Source: an uncultured Helcococcus sp.
Lineage (GTDB): Bacteria > Bacillota > Clostridia > Tissierellales > Peptoniphilaceae
DNA length: 7,988 nucleotides
Direction: 5' to 3'
NCBI RefSeq assembly: GCF_946998255.1
Contig: NZ_CAMPYN010000048.1
Coordinates: forward strand, 1 to 7,988
Part shown: one piece after another, positions 1-5,817 of the stretch
Position numbering within the stretch: the first letter of the stretch is position 1
How the letters are laid out: every line of letters begins with the position of its first letter
Translations under genes and position numbers: made by a program
Notes under the pieces: generated by a model
Databases searched by the model: none
The model's input: only the letters and a program-made list of their open reading frames with translations
Told to the model about the DNA's origin: nothing

Positions 1-82
1 ATCAAACAGGACAATATCCAAAGAACTTATTATGGGCCATGTGAAAATTCACTTAAGTGTCCTTGACATAGGTAGTAGTTTA

Positions 83-251
83 GGCCAGGAAATCATGACA
101 GGAGAGAGAAAGGCTGGAATACGAATGAAGCTCTTGGCCAGGAAATCATGACAGGAGAGAGAAATGTTGGAATACGCATGAACCCCTGGGCCAGGAAATC
201 ATGAGAGGGGAGAGAAAGGCTGGTATACACATGAAACCCAGGGCCAGGGGT
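83..251. repeat. Tandem repeat family A, 53-bp period, three full units plus a stub
   Basis: Units begin with GGCCAGG at 83, 136, 189 and 242, giving an exact 53-bp period; the fourth copy breaks off after about 10 bases at the junction with family B. By hand alignment units 1 and 2 agree at about 47 of 53 positions and units 2 and 3 at about 45. Each unit carries GGCCAGGAAATCATGA, a purine-rich stretch (GGAGAGAGAAA or close), then TGG[AT]ATAC and ATGAA. The unit is about half G+C, clearly higher than the AT-rich surroundings. At the second unit junction CCTGGGCCAGG (185-195) is a perfect palindrome around its centre; the other junctions keep it only in part. There is no repeat-spacer alternation, so it is not CRISPR, and I do not recognise a named repeat family. 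Confidence 0.9.
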
Positions 252-578
252 ACCAAAACCCACATGAGATTCAAGCAAAACAAGTCATGATGGTATCCAG
301 GAAAACATCAAAACCCACATGAGATTCAAGCAAAACAAGTCATGATGGTATCCAGAAAAACACCAAAACCTACATGAGATTCAAGCAAAACAAGTCATGA
401 TGGAATACGCAAAAACATCAAAACCTACATGACATTCATGCAAAAAAAGTCATGATGGTATCCAGAAAAACCCCAAAACCTACATGACCATCCAAGATAA
501 AAGTCGTGACGGAATCCACAATAACTCTCTAAAATCTCCATTAAACCAGCTAAAACAATCAATCCATCAATAACTCTC
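252..578. repeat. Tandem repeat family B, 55-bp period, five units plus a degenerate sixth
   Basis: Units begin at 252, 307, 362, 417 and 472, with the marker ACATGA recurring at 262, 317, 372, 427 and 482. Units 1 and 2 differ at only two of 55 positions. Unit 3 differs mainly near its end, unit 4 at scattered sites, and unit 5 strongly, with a one-base deletion. A sixth, eroded copy of about 50 bases is suggested by the near-duplicate AATCCACAATAACTCTC (513-529) and AATCCATCAATAACTCTC (561-578). Inside a unit CATGA and TCATG form a short inverted repeat separated by 17 bases. Each unit ends with TGG[AT]AT[CA]C, which is shared with family A. Function unknown; units are contiguous with no spacers. 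Confidence 0.9.
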
Positions 579-607
579 AACCCCCACACAGGCTAGGCCA
601 CAAGTAT

Positions 608-624
608 TGTTAACTTTTTGTAAC
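608..624 (+). promoter_or_regulatory. WalR (YycF) box 1
   Basis: TGTTAA-CTTTT-TGTAAC is a full match to the published WalR consensus TGT[AT]A[ATC]-N5-TGT[AT]A[ATC]. It lies on the + strand, about 37 bp upstream of the -35 element of the wall hydrolase promoter, a position compatible with activation. WalR is the essential cell wall response regulator of low-G+C Gram-positive bacteria. That it binds here is inferred from the match and from the nature of the downstream gene. Confidence 0.7.
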
Positions 625-638
625 AACTTCCCAACAAA

Positions 639-655
639 TTTACAAAAAGGTTACA
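639..655 (-). promoter_or_regulatory. WalR (YycF) box 2
   Basis: On the + strand this reads TTTACA-AAAAG-GTTACA. On the - strand it is TGTAAC-CTTTT-TGTAAA, a full match to the WalR consensus with the correct 5-bp spacer. It ends 5 bp before the -35 hexamer and starts 31 bp after box 1, about three helical turns. A third, weaker version (ATTGAA-AAATA-GTTACA, 660-676) overlaps the -35 element; only its second half-site is a good match. Confidence 0.7.
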
Positions 656-660
656 AAAAA

Positions 661-689
661 TTGAAAAATAGTTACAATCTATATATAAT
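661..689 (+). promoter_or_regulatory. Sigma-A-type promoter of the wall hydrolase gene
   Basis: The -35 element TTGAAA (661-666) and the -10 element TATAAT (684-689) are separated by 17 bp, a near-ideal vegetative promoter. Transcription should start near 696, giving a leader of roughly 30 bases before the ATG at 728. WalR boxes lie upstream of it, and another sits just past the expected start site. Confidence 0.8.
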
Positions 690-697
690 ATGAATCA

Positions 698-714
698 GTT
701 ACAAAAATATTACA
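698..714 (-). promoter_or_regulatory. WalR (YycF) box 3, at the transcription start
   Basis: On the + strand this reads GTTACA-AAAAT-ATTACA; on the - strand TGTAAT-ATTTT-TGTAAC, again a full consensus match. Unlike boxes 1 and 2 it lies downstream of the -10 element, covering roughly +2 to +18 of the predicted transcript. A regulator bound here would be expected to hinder transcription, so it may limit output. That role is inference from position only. Confidence 0.65.
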
Positions 715-727
715 GAAAGAGGACAAT

Positions 728-2002
728 ATGTTAGAAAATTCTAAAAAGAGATTAGCTGCAAGTGCTCTTACAGTATCACTAGCATCAATCTCACTATTAA
801 CACCTGTAGCCCAAGCTGCAAAAGTGCAATTACAAGAAGACTCAAAGATATATATGACAGCTGGACAAGCAGAAAAAAATAACAATTCTGTTGGCGTATA
901 TAAAGCAGGTGAATATTTTGTATATAAAAGATTTGGAAATGCAATAAATATTTCAAAGACAGAAAAATCAGCAGGTGCTTGGGTAGACGCAAGCAAATTA
1001 GAAAGTACAAGCAATTCTTTAGTAGCAAAACAAGAAACTAAAGAATCATCAACAGTTGAAGATGTTGTTCTTAAGTTCGAAGTAGAAGGAAACAAGGTAA
1101 TCTTAAATGAAGATGTTGAAATTTACATAAATGCTGATGACGCTAAAAACAAAGTAAACTCAAGAGGAGTATACAACAAGGGTGAATACTATATCTATAA
1201 GCAACAAGGAAATGCTTACAATATAGCTAGATTCCAAGGTGCTCCAGGTGGTTGGGTATACCAAGAAGAAATTATTAAAAAAGTAGAAGTTAAAGAAGAA
1301 TTAAAAGAAGAAGTAAAAGAAACAGAAGCTCAATCAAATAAATTTACTTTGAAAAATACAGTAAGTGGTTTTAGAACAGCAAACAATGCTAAAAGCTCTA
1401 CAAATCCAGTTAACCAATTAGCAAAAGGTGAATATTTCATCTTCAAAAAATACAATGGAATGATCAATGTATCTAAGAGTGCTAATTCAGCTGGTAGCTG
1501 GATAAATCCAGGACATACAAGTCCAGTTAAAGTAGAAAGAAGAGCACCACAAAGCTCTAACACAAACACAAGATCTCAAAACACAAATACTACTGCAACT
1601 AAAGAAGTAAATACAGCTCCTGCAAATTCAGTTTCAGGAAATGCAGTTGTAAATGGAGCATTGAGATACTTAGGTTCTAGATATGTATATGGTGGTTCAA
1701 CTCCAGCAGGATTTGACTGTTCAGGATTCACATCATATGTATATAGAAACTTTGCTGGAAAATCTATACCAAGATCTTCAAGTGCACAAGCAAGTGTTGG
1801 TACTCCAGTTTCAATCAACAACTTACAAGCTGGTGATTTAGTATTCTACAATACTTCAGGAAGAGGTATTTCACACGTAGCTATTTACGATGGTAACGGT
1901 GGACTAATTCATGCAACAAACCCAAGAACAGGTGTTATAAGAGAAAGTATGAATTCAAGATACTGGTCATCAAGATATGTTACAGCTAGAAGAGTAAAAT
2001 AA
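728..2002 (+). CDS. Secreted NlpC/P60 peptidoglycan hydrolase with three SH3-like repeats
   Basis: This 424-residue protein is probably an exported endopeptidase that cuts peptide stems of the cell wall. A signal peptide is clear: KKR at 6-8, a hydrophobic core, and cleavage near AQA at 28-30. Three related modules follow (about 33-92, 122-182 and 205-264), each with GEY[FY] (at 61, 152 and 234) and a tryptophan exactly 24 residues later (85, 176, 258); they resemble bacterial SH3 wall-binding domains. An E/K-rich linker separates modules 2 and 3, and an N/T/S-rich linker (about 265-310) leads to the catalytic domain. That domain has the expected triad: Cys331 in FDCSGF, His383 in ISHVAIY and His395 in LIHA. 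AAGAGGA at 717-723 supports the ATG at 728. It is transcribed alone, under probable WalR control. The catalytic class is secure; the exact bond cut and the binding ligand of the repeats are not known. Confidence 0.93.
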   Translation: MLENSKKRLAASALTVSLASISLLTPVAQAAKVQLQEDSKIYMTAGQAEKNNNSVGVYKAGEYFVYKRFGNAINISKTEKSAGAWVDASKLESTSNSLVAKQETKESSTVEDVVLKFEVEGNKVILNEDVEIYINADDAKNKVNSRGVYNKGEYYIYKQQGNAYNIARFQGAPGGWVYQEEIIKKVEVKEELKEEVKETEAQSNKFTLKNTVSGFRTANNAKSSTNPVNQLAKGEYFIFKKYNGMINVSKSANSAGSWINPGHTSPVKVERRAPQSSNTNTRSQNTNTTATKEVNTAPANSVSGNAVVNGALRYLGSRYVYGGSTPAGFDCSGFTSYVYRNFAGKSIPRSSSAQASVGTPVSINNLQAGDLVFYNTSGRGISHVAIYDGNGGLIHATNPRTGVIRESMNSRYWSSRYVTARRVK

Positions 2003-2010
2003 TTTCAATA

Positions 2011-2046
2011 TAGACTTGAGTTTTAAACTCAGGTCTATTTTTATTT
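2011..2046 (+). terminator. Rho-independent terminator after the wall hydrolase gene
   Basis: TAGACTTGAG (2011-2020) pairs with CTCAGGTCTA (2028-2037) in a 10-bp stem with one G-U pair; the arms could extend inward through TTT/AAA. A T-rich tract (2038-2046) follows. It begins 8 bases after the stop codon. Confidence 0.85.
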
Positions 2047-2058
2047 TGTCTTTTATTA

Positions 2059-2064
2059 TATAAT
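2059..2064 (+). promoter_or_regulatory. Probable -10 element for the purine nucleoside phosphorylase gene
   Basis: A perfect TATAAT lies in the short gap between the terminator and the phosphorylase gene, about 40 bp ahead of its start. No good -35 hexamer is visible: the region 17 bp upstream is the T-rich tail of the terminator. The element is inferred from its match and from the need for a promoter after a strong terminator. Confidence 0.45.
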
Positions 2065-2091
2065 GAAAAGGTAATACATAATAATTATATA

Positions 2092-2097
2092 AAGGAG
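2092..2097 (+). promoter_or_regulatory. Ribosome binding site that fixes the phosphorylase start at 2104
   Basis: AAGGAG ends at 2097, directly against an in-frame ATG at 2098, which leaves no spacer for initiation there. The next in-frame ATG, at 2104, is 6 bases from the motif, an ideal distance. The protein therefore most likely begins MTDFKK rather than MNMTDF. Confidence 0.75.
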
Positions 2098-2103
2098 ATG
2101 AAT

Positions 2104-2928
2104 ATGACAGATTTCAAGAAAAGATTAGAAGAAGCTTATGAAGATTTAGCTAGCAAGGTTAAATTTAGACCTAAATTAGCTATTACTTTAGGTTCAGGCC
2201 TAGGAAGATTGGCTGACCAAGTTGAAATAGAACAAGAAATATCATACAAGGATATTAAATCATTTCCAGTTTCTACAGCACCAGGCCACAAGGGTAGATT
2301 TGTATTGACTCATATCCACGGTGTGCCAACTATTATTATGCAAGGTAGGGTTCACTTATATGAAGGATATAGTGCCCAAGATACAGTTATGCCTACAAGA
2401 TTGATGGGATTATTAGGTGCAGAAACTCTTATAGTAACTAATGCTGCTGGTGGAGCAAATAAAGACTTTTCTGTTGGTGATTTAATGATTATCAGAGACC
2501 ATATTACAGCCTTGGTACCTTCACCATTGAATGGACCAAACTTAGATGATTTAGGACCAAGATTCCCAGACATGACAGAAGTTTATAACAAGAAATTGAG
2601 TGATAAATTAGAAAAAATAGCAAAGGAAAAGGGTGTTTCAGTACAAAATGGTGTTTATTGCCAATGGCAAGGACCAAACTATGAAACTCCTGCTGAAGTA
2701 AAGATGGCTACAATATTAGGTGCTGACGTAGTAGGTATGTCAACAGCTATAGAAGCTATGGCTGCAAGACACATGGGTATGAAGACAGTAGGTATTACCC
2801 TAGTTACAAATATGGCAGCAGGTATTTCAGAAGTAGAGCTAGACGAACAAGAAGTTATCGATGCTGGTGAAGCTGCTTCAGGATACTTCATTGACCTAGT
2901 AATGGACTTCATTAAAGAATTAGCATAG
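2104..2928 (+). CDS. punA: Purine nucleoside phosphorylase, trimeric (PunA/PNP) type
   Basis: The enzyme splits purine nucleosides (inosine, guanosine and deoxy forms) with phosphate into the free base and a ribose 1-phosphate, a cytoplasmic purine salvage step. From the 2104 start it has 274 residues, normal for the family. Visible active-site motifs are LGSGLG with phosphate-binding Ser31, GHKGR (61-65), GRVHLYEG (81-88), NAAGG (113-117), NYETPAE (192-198) whose Glu194 matches the purine-binding Glu201 of the human enzyme, VGMST (210-214), and TN at 235-236, where Asn236 matches human Asn243. Together Glu194 and Asn236 point to 6-oxopurine substrates. The residue equivalent to the human His257 that contacts the ribose 5'-hydroxyl appears to be Glu248. 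The gene sits between two terminators and is probably monocistronic. The more upstream ATG at 2098 is disfavoured by ribosome binding site spacing. Confidence 0.95.
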   Translation: MTDFKKRLEEAYEDLASKVKFRPKLAITLGSGLGRLADQVEIEQEISYKDIKSFPVSTAPGHKGRFVLTHIHGVPTIIMQGRVHLYEGYSAQDTVMPTRLMGLLGAETLIVTNAAGGANKDFSVGDLMIIRDHITALVPSPLNGPNLDDLGPRFPDMTEVYNKKLSDKLEKIAKEKGVSVQNGVYCQWQGPNYETPAEVKMATILGADVVGMSTAIEAMAARHMGMKTVGITLVTNMAAGISEVELDEQEVIDAGEAASGYFIDLVMDFIKELA

Positions 2929-2937
2929 AAATAATAC

Positions 2938-2970
2938 ATATCCGAAAGATTTTCTTTCGGATATTATTTT
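2938..2970 (+). terminator. Rho-independent terminator after the phosphorylase gene
   Basis: ATATCCGAAAGA (2938-2949) and TCTTTCGGATAT (2953-2964) form a perfect 12-bp stem with a 3-base loop, followed by the T-rich ATTATTTTA. It lies 9 bases after the stop codon and only about 14 bases before the ATG of the helicase gene, whose ribosome binding site AAAGGAAA is at 2973-2980. Confidence 0.85.
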
Positions 2971-2983
2971 ATAAAGGAAAGAC

Positions 2984-5773
2984 ATGACTTATAATTTAAA
3001 GCAAAAAGACGCTATACAGACAATTGATGGACCTATTTTGATAATAGCAGGACCCGGCACAGGGAAAACATTCACCCTAGTAGAAAGAGTGAAGTATATG
3101 ATAAGGGATAAAAATATAGACCCTTCATCTATACTCATATCAACCTTTACCAACAAGGCTGCTTTTGAATTGAAGGATAGGCTATCATTAAATTTCAAAA
3201 AAGAGAATATTGATAAAGATATCAATGATATGGTGGTGGGAAATTTCCACTCTATTTGCCGTGATATAAATGAGAAGTATCTTGAATACACTTATTTAAA
3301 AGCGGGTTATTCTCAAATTGACGATACAGGACAAGCCTATTTAATCCATAGATATCTAAGAAGTTTTCAAAAAATTCCAGGTTATTCACAAGTGATTAAT
3401 GGAGCAGACCACGTTAAAGATATAATGAACCTGGTTAATTCTATAAGGGAAGAAGGGATAATAGAAAGAAGTTCTAAAAATCCAGTTGCAAATGTGGGGC
3501 TACAGATTCTTAACCATTATGAAAAATTACTAGAAAAATATAATCTAATAGATTTTTCAGGAATATTATTCACCACATATAAATTGCTTGTTGAACATGA
3601 CCATATAGTTAAAGAAATCCATGAAAAAATCAACTATATAATGATTGATGAATACCAAGACACCAATTATGTTCAAGAGCAAATTATTTTTAAGATGCTA
3701 AATAAAAATAAAAATCTGTGCGTAGTGGGTGATGATGACCAGAGTTTATATAGGTTTAGGGGTGCGTCAGTAAGAAATATTTTAGAATTTGATAATAGAA
3801 TAGACCAGGTTAAGGTTATAAAGCTTATGCAAAATTATAGGTCGGAAGATTCTATTATCAGATTTTATTCTTCATTTTTAGAAAACTTAAGTACACAAAA
3901 TGATGAATATAAAAAATACAGGTATCCAAAATTACTATTTTCAGACAAGTTAAGTGGGGAAAATAGGGTTGTTAAGCTATATTCTCAAAATGAAGAAGAA
4001 TGGATAGAAAAGACCTGTGCCTACATGAAAGACCTGTATCTCCAAGGAGCCATAAATTCTTACAATGAGATATCTGTATTATTTTCATCAGTAAATAATG
4101 CTTCTGCTCGTAAGTTTATTTCTCATGCAAAAAAACAAGGTATAGGAGTATATATTCCAAAAAGATCAACCCTTTTATCAAGAAAAGAAGTTAAAGAGAT
4201 GATAGGTGGATTATATACTATTTTTAGAAGGTATATAGATAGGTCAAAGGTGTCGGATCCAATGACTTATGCTTTTTTAGAAAGAGAATATAATTTATTT
4301 GATAAATATATACAAAGACATGCTGACCTAAAAAACTTTATTGAAAAAATGTCTGAATATTTAAATGAAGAGGGAAGTCGAATAAGTCTCCATGACATAT
4401 ATTATAGATTATTTGCCTATGAACCCTTCTACAAGTACATGAAAAATGAAGAAAAAGCCAAGGGGCTATCAAGGTATTTAGAGCTGCTGGATACTTTTTC
4501 TTTGATCAATCAAATTTATTATGTGGGTAAAGATAATTTAGATAAATTTATATCTACATTTTTCTTTAATTTTATATCTTTTATCAGTAACAGAAATGGT
4601 ATAGCTGAGTTTGATGAAGAAACTACGATTCCAGATGAAAACTCAATATCAGTTTTAACCATTCATGCTTCAAAAGGAATGGAATATCCAGTAGTTTTCA
4701 TGGGGTCTCTTTGGGATAAGCCTTTTACAAATAGAAAGTATAAAAATAATATTGAAAAACTTGTGGATATATTGAAGGAAGAATATACACAAATAAATGA
4801 TTTTGAGCCTATAGAGTTGATGGAAAATCTAGACTTTCATAGAAAGTATTACACAGGTTTTTCCAGGGCCAAAGACCTACTTGTATTAACTGGTTTTGGA
4901 AATAGTATTTCTCCATATCTAATCAACTATTTTAATAACTTAAATGAAGTTCCTGTAAAGGACCTAGACTTGGAAAAGGGACCTGTTAAAAACAATAAAG
5001 TAAGAAAGAGTTATTCCTACACTGCTGATATAGTACCTTATAGGGACTCAAGTATTAAGTATTATTATGAAAGAATACTGAAATTTAGACAGCCTAAAAC
5101 AAAGGCTTTATTCTACGGGTCTATAGTCCATGAGTCTATTGAAACTATAAATAAAACTCTTATAAATAATGGAGATATTAATGGTATTGAGACCTATAAA
5201 TTAGTCAGGGATATAGGTGCCCAGAAATATAGGCAAGGCGCTATAGACATAAGAAAAGAAGATATAGAAAAAGCCCATGAAGAAGTTTGCTTATATTTAG
5301 AGAATTTGAAGAACATTGGTAAACCATTGAATTCTGAATTGAATATATTTTATTCTACAGATGATTATGCCCTTATAGGTAATGTAGATATGATTTTTGA
5401 GAATGATGGAGGGCTTCATATAATGGACTTCAAGACTGGTAGACCGGTTGAAAGTCACGAAGACGACTCTATACTTAAATCATATATAAATCAGATTAAC
5501 CTATATGCCTACCTCTATGAGCAAACAAAAAATAAAGGGATATCTAGTGTGTCTTTGTATTTTACAGATTTAGCTAATAATAAAAATATATACACCTATC
5601 CTGTAGATAAAGACCTTAATAAAAAAATACTCAAAGGTATAGAAAAAACTATAAAAGATATAGAAAATGAAAAATTTAATTTTAAAAACTATGACCCTAA
5701 TAAGGCAGGATTACTAAAATTCTTTTTAAATAGATACTATAAAGAAGTCGGAGATATTCAAATTCTAGCCTAA
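2984..5773 (+). CDS. UvrD/PcrA-type superfamily 1 helicase with C-terminal RecB-like nuclease
   Basis: This 929-residue protein is predicted to unwind DNA using ATP and to cut it, acting in recombination or repair. The SF1A helicase motifs appear in order: Q motif glutamine (Gln7), Walker A AGPGTGKT (22-29), motif Ia STFTNKAA, motif II DEYQDT (222-227), motif III VVGDDDQS (247-254), motif IV QNYRS (283-287), motif V TIHASKGMEY (559-568) and motif VI YTGFSRAKD (623-631) with arginine finger Arg628. The C-terminus shows a PD-(D/E)XK nuclease: His716 in GSIVHE, Asp802 in GNVD, Asp815-Phe-Lys817 and Gln837-x3-Tyr841. Both halves look intact. Only four scattered cysteines occur, so the iron-sulfur staple of AddB is absent. 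It is longer than PcrA (about 740 residues) but shorter than AddA (about 1200); the layout resembles mycobacterial AdnA/AdnB subunits. AAAGGAAA supports the start. No partner subunit is in the window, and the exact subfamily is uncertain. Confidence 0.9.
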   Translation: MTYNLKQKDAIQTIDGPILIIAGPGTGKTFTLVERVKYMIRDKNIDPSSILISTFTNKAAFELKDRLSLNFKKENIDKDINDMVVGNFHSICRDINEKYLEYTYLKAGYSQIDDTGQAYLIHRYLRSFQKIPGYSQVINGADHVKDIMNLVNSIREEGIIERSSKNPVANVGLQILNHYEKLLEKYNLIDFSGILFTTYKLLVEHDHIVKEIHEKINYIMIDEYQDTNYVQEQIIFKMLNKNKNLCVVGDDDQSLYRFRGASVRNILEFDNRIDQVKVIKLMQNYRSEDSIIRFYSSFLENLSTQNDEYKKYRYPKLLFSDKLSGENRVVKLYSQNEEEWIEKTCAYMKDLYLQGAINSYNEISVLFSSVNNASARKFISHAKKQGIGVYIPKRSTLLSRKEVKEMIGGLYTIFRRYIDRSKVSDPMTYAFLEREYNLFDKYIQRHADLKNFIEKMSEYLNEEGSRISLHDIYYRLFAYEPFYKYMKNEEKAKGLSRYLELLDTFSLINQIYYVGKDNLDKFISTFFFNFISFISNRNGIAEFDEETTIPDENSISVLTIHASKGMEYPVVFMGSLWDKPFTNRKYKNNIEKLVDILKEEYTQINDFEPIELMENLDFHRKYYTGFSRAKDLLVLTGFGNSISPYLINYFNNLNEVPVKDLDLEKGPVKNNKVRKSYSYTADIVPYRDSSIKYYYERILKFRQPKTKALFYGSIVHESIETINKTLINNGDINGIETYKLVRDIGAQKYRQGAIDIRKEDIEKAHEEVCLYLENLKNIGKPLNSELNIFYSTDDYALIGNVDMIFENDGGLHIMDFKTGRPVESHEDDSILKSYINQINLYAYLYEQTKNKGISSVSLYFTDLANNKNIYTYPVDKDLNKKILKGIEKTIKDIENEKFNFKNYDPNKAGLLKFFLNRYYKEVGDIQILA

Positions 5774-5785
5774 ATTTGATATAAT
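5757..5785 (+). promoter_or_regulatory. Probable extended -10 promoter for gdpP-rplI
   Basis: TATAAT (5780-5785) is preceded by TGA, giving the extended -10 form TGnTATAAT. TTCAAA (5757-5762), a 4-of-6 match to the -35 consensus, lies exactly 17 bp upstream, inside the last codons of the helicase gene. Transcription would start near 5792, about 26 bases before the gdpP ATG. No terminator is seen between the helicase gene and gdpP, so read-through could contribute as well. Confidence 0.65.
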
Positions 5786-5817
5786 TATCTTTATAGATTT
5801 AATGTAAAGGAAGATGA

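Larger units (their letters stand above)
1..607. other. Gene-free region dominated by tandem repeats
   Basis: No convincing gene is seen here on either strand. The first 82 bases hold a short open stretch in frame 1 that ends at TGA 64-66; it is too short to assign and could be chance. They also hold two overlapping small palindromes at 41-59. From 83 to about 578 the sequence is almost entirely tandem repeats, described separately. Positions 579-607 are C/A-rich with no recognisable signal. A 61-codon minus-strand open frame inside the repeats is a by-product of repetition: the 53- and 55-bp periods are not multiples of three, so no frame is kept from unit to unit. Confidence 0.75.

Noticed and set aside
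8..17. AGGACAATAT duplicated at 8-17 and at the hydrolase start (720-729)
   Set aside because: A 10-base match without extension on either side is best explained as chance.
1..66. C-terminal tail of a gene entering from the left (frame 1, ending TGA 64-66)
   Set aside because: Only 21 codons are visible, an open length easily reached by chance, and no family is recognisable.
93..278. 61-residue minus-strand protein in the repeat block
   Set aside because: It spans units whose 53-bp period shifts the reading frame at each copy, starts in the B family and ends in the A family, and has no matching ribosome binding site that I can see; it is an artefact of the repeats.
291..519. Iteron-like origin with DnaA boxes (TATCCAGA and AATCCACA in B units)
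   Set aside because: The closest 9-mers match the DnaA box TTATCCACA at only 7 of 9 positions and unit 3 lacks it; no initiator gene is in the window.
83..523. CRISPR array
   Set aside because: The 53- and 55-bp units are conserved across their whole length with no unique spacers, and no cas genes are present.
679..1095. Minus-strand open frames of 80-140 codons across the hydrolase, phosphorylase, helicase and gdpP genes
   Set aside because: They lie wholly or almost wholly within strong + strand genes with clear protein family motifs, and their translations show no recognisable domains.
2098..2103. Phosphorylase start at the ATG at 2098
   Set aside because: The ribosome binding site abuts this ATG with no spacer, while the in-frame ATG at 2104 has a 6-base spacer.
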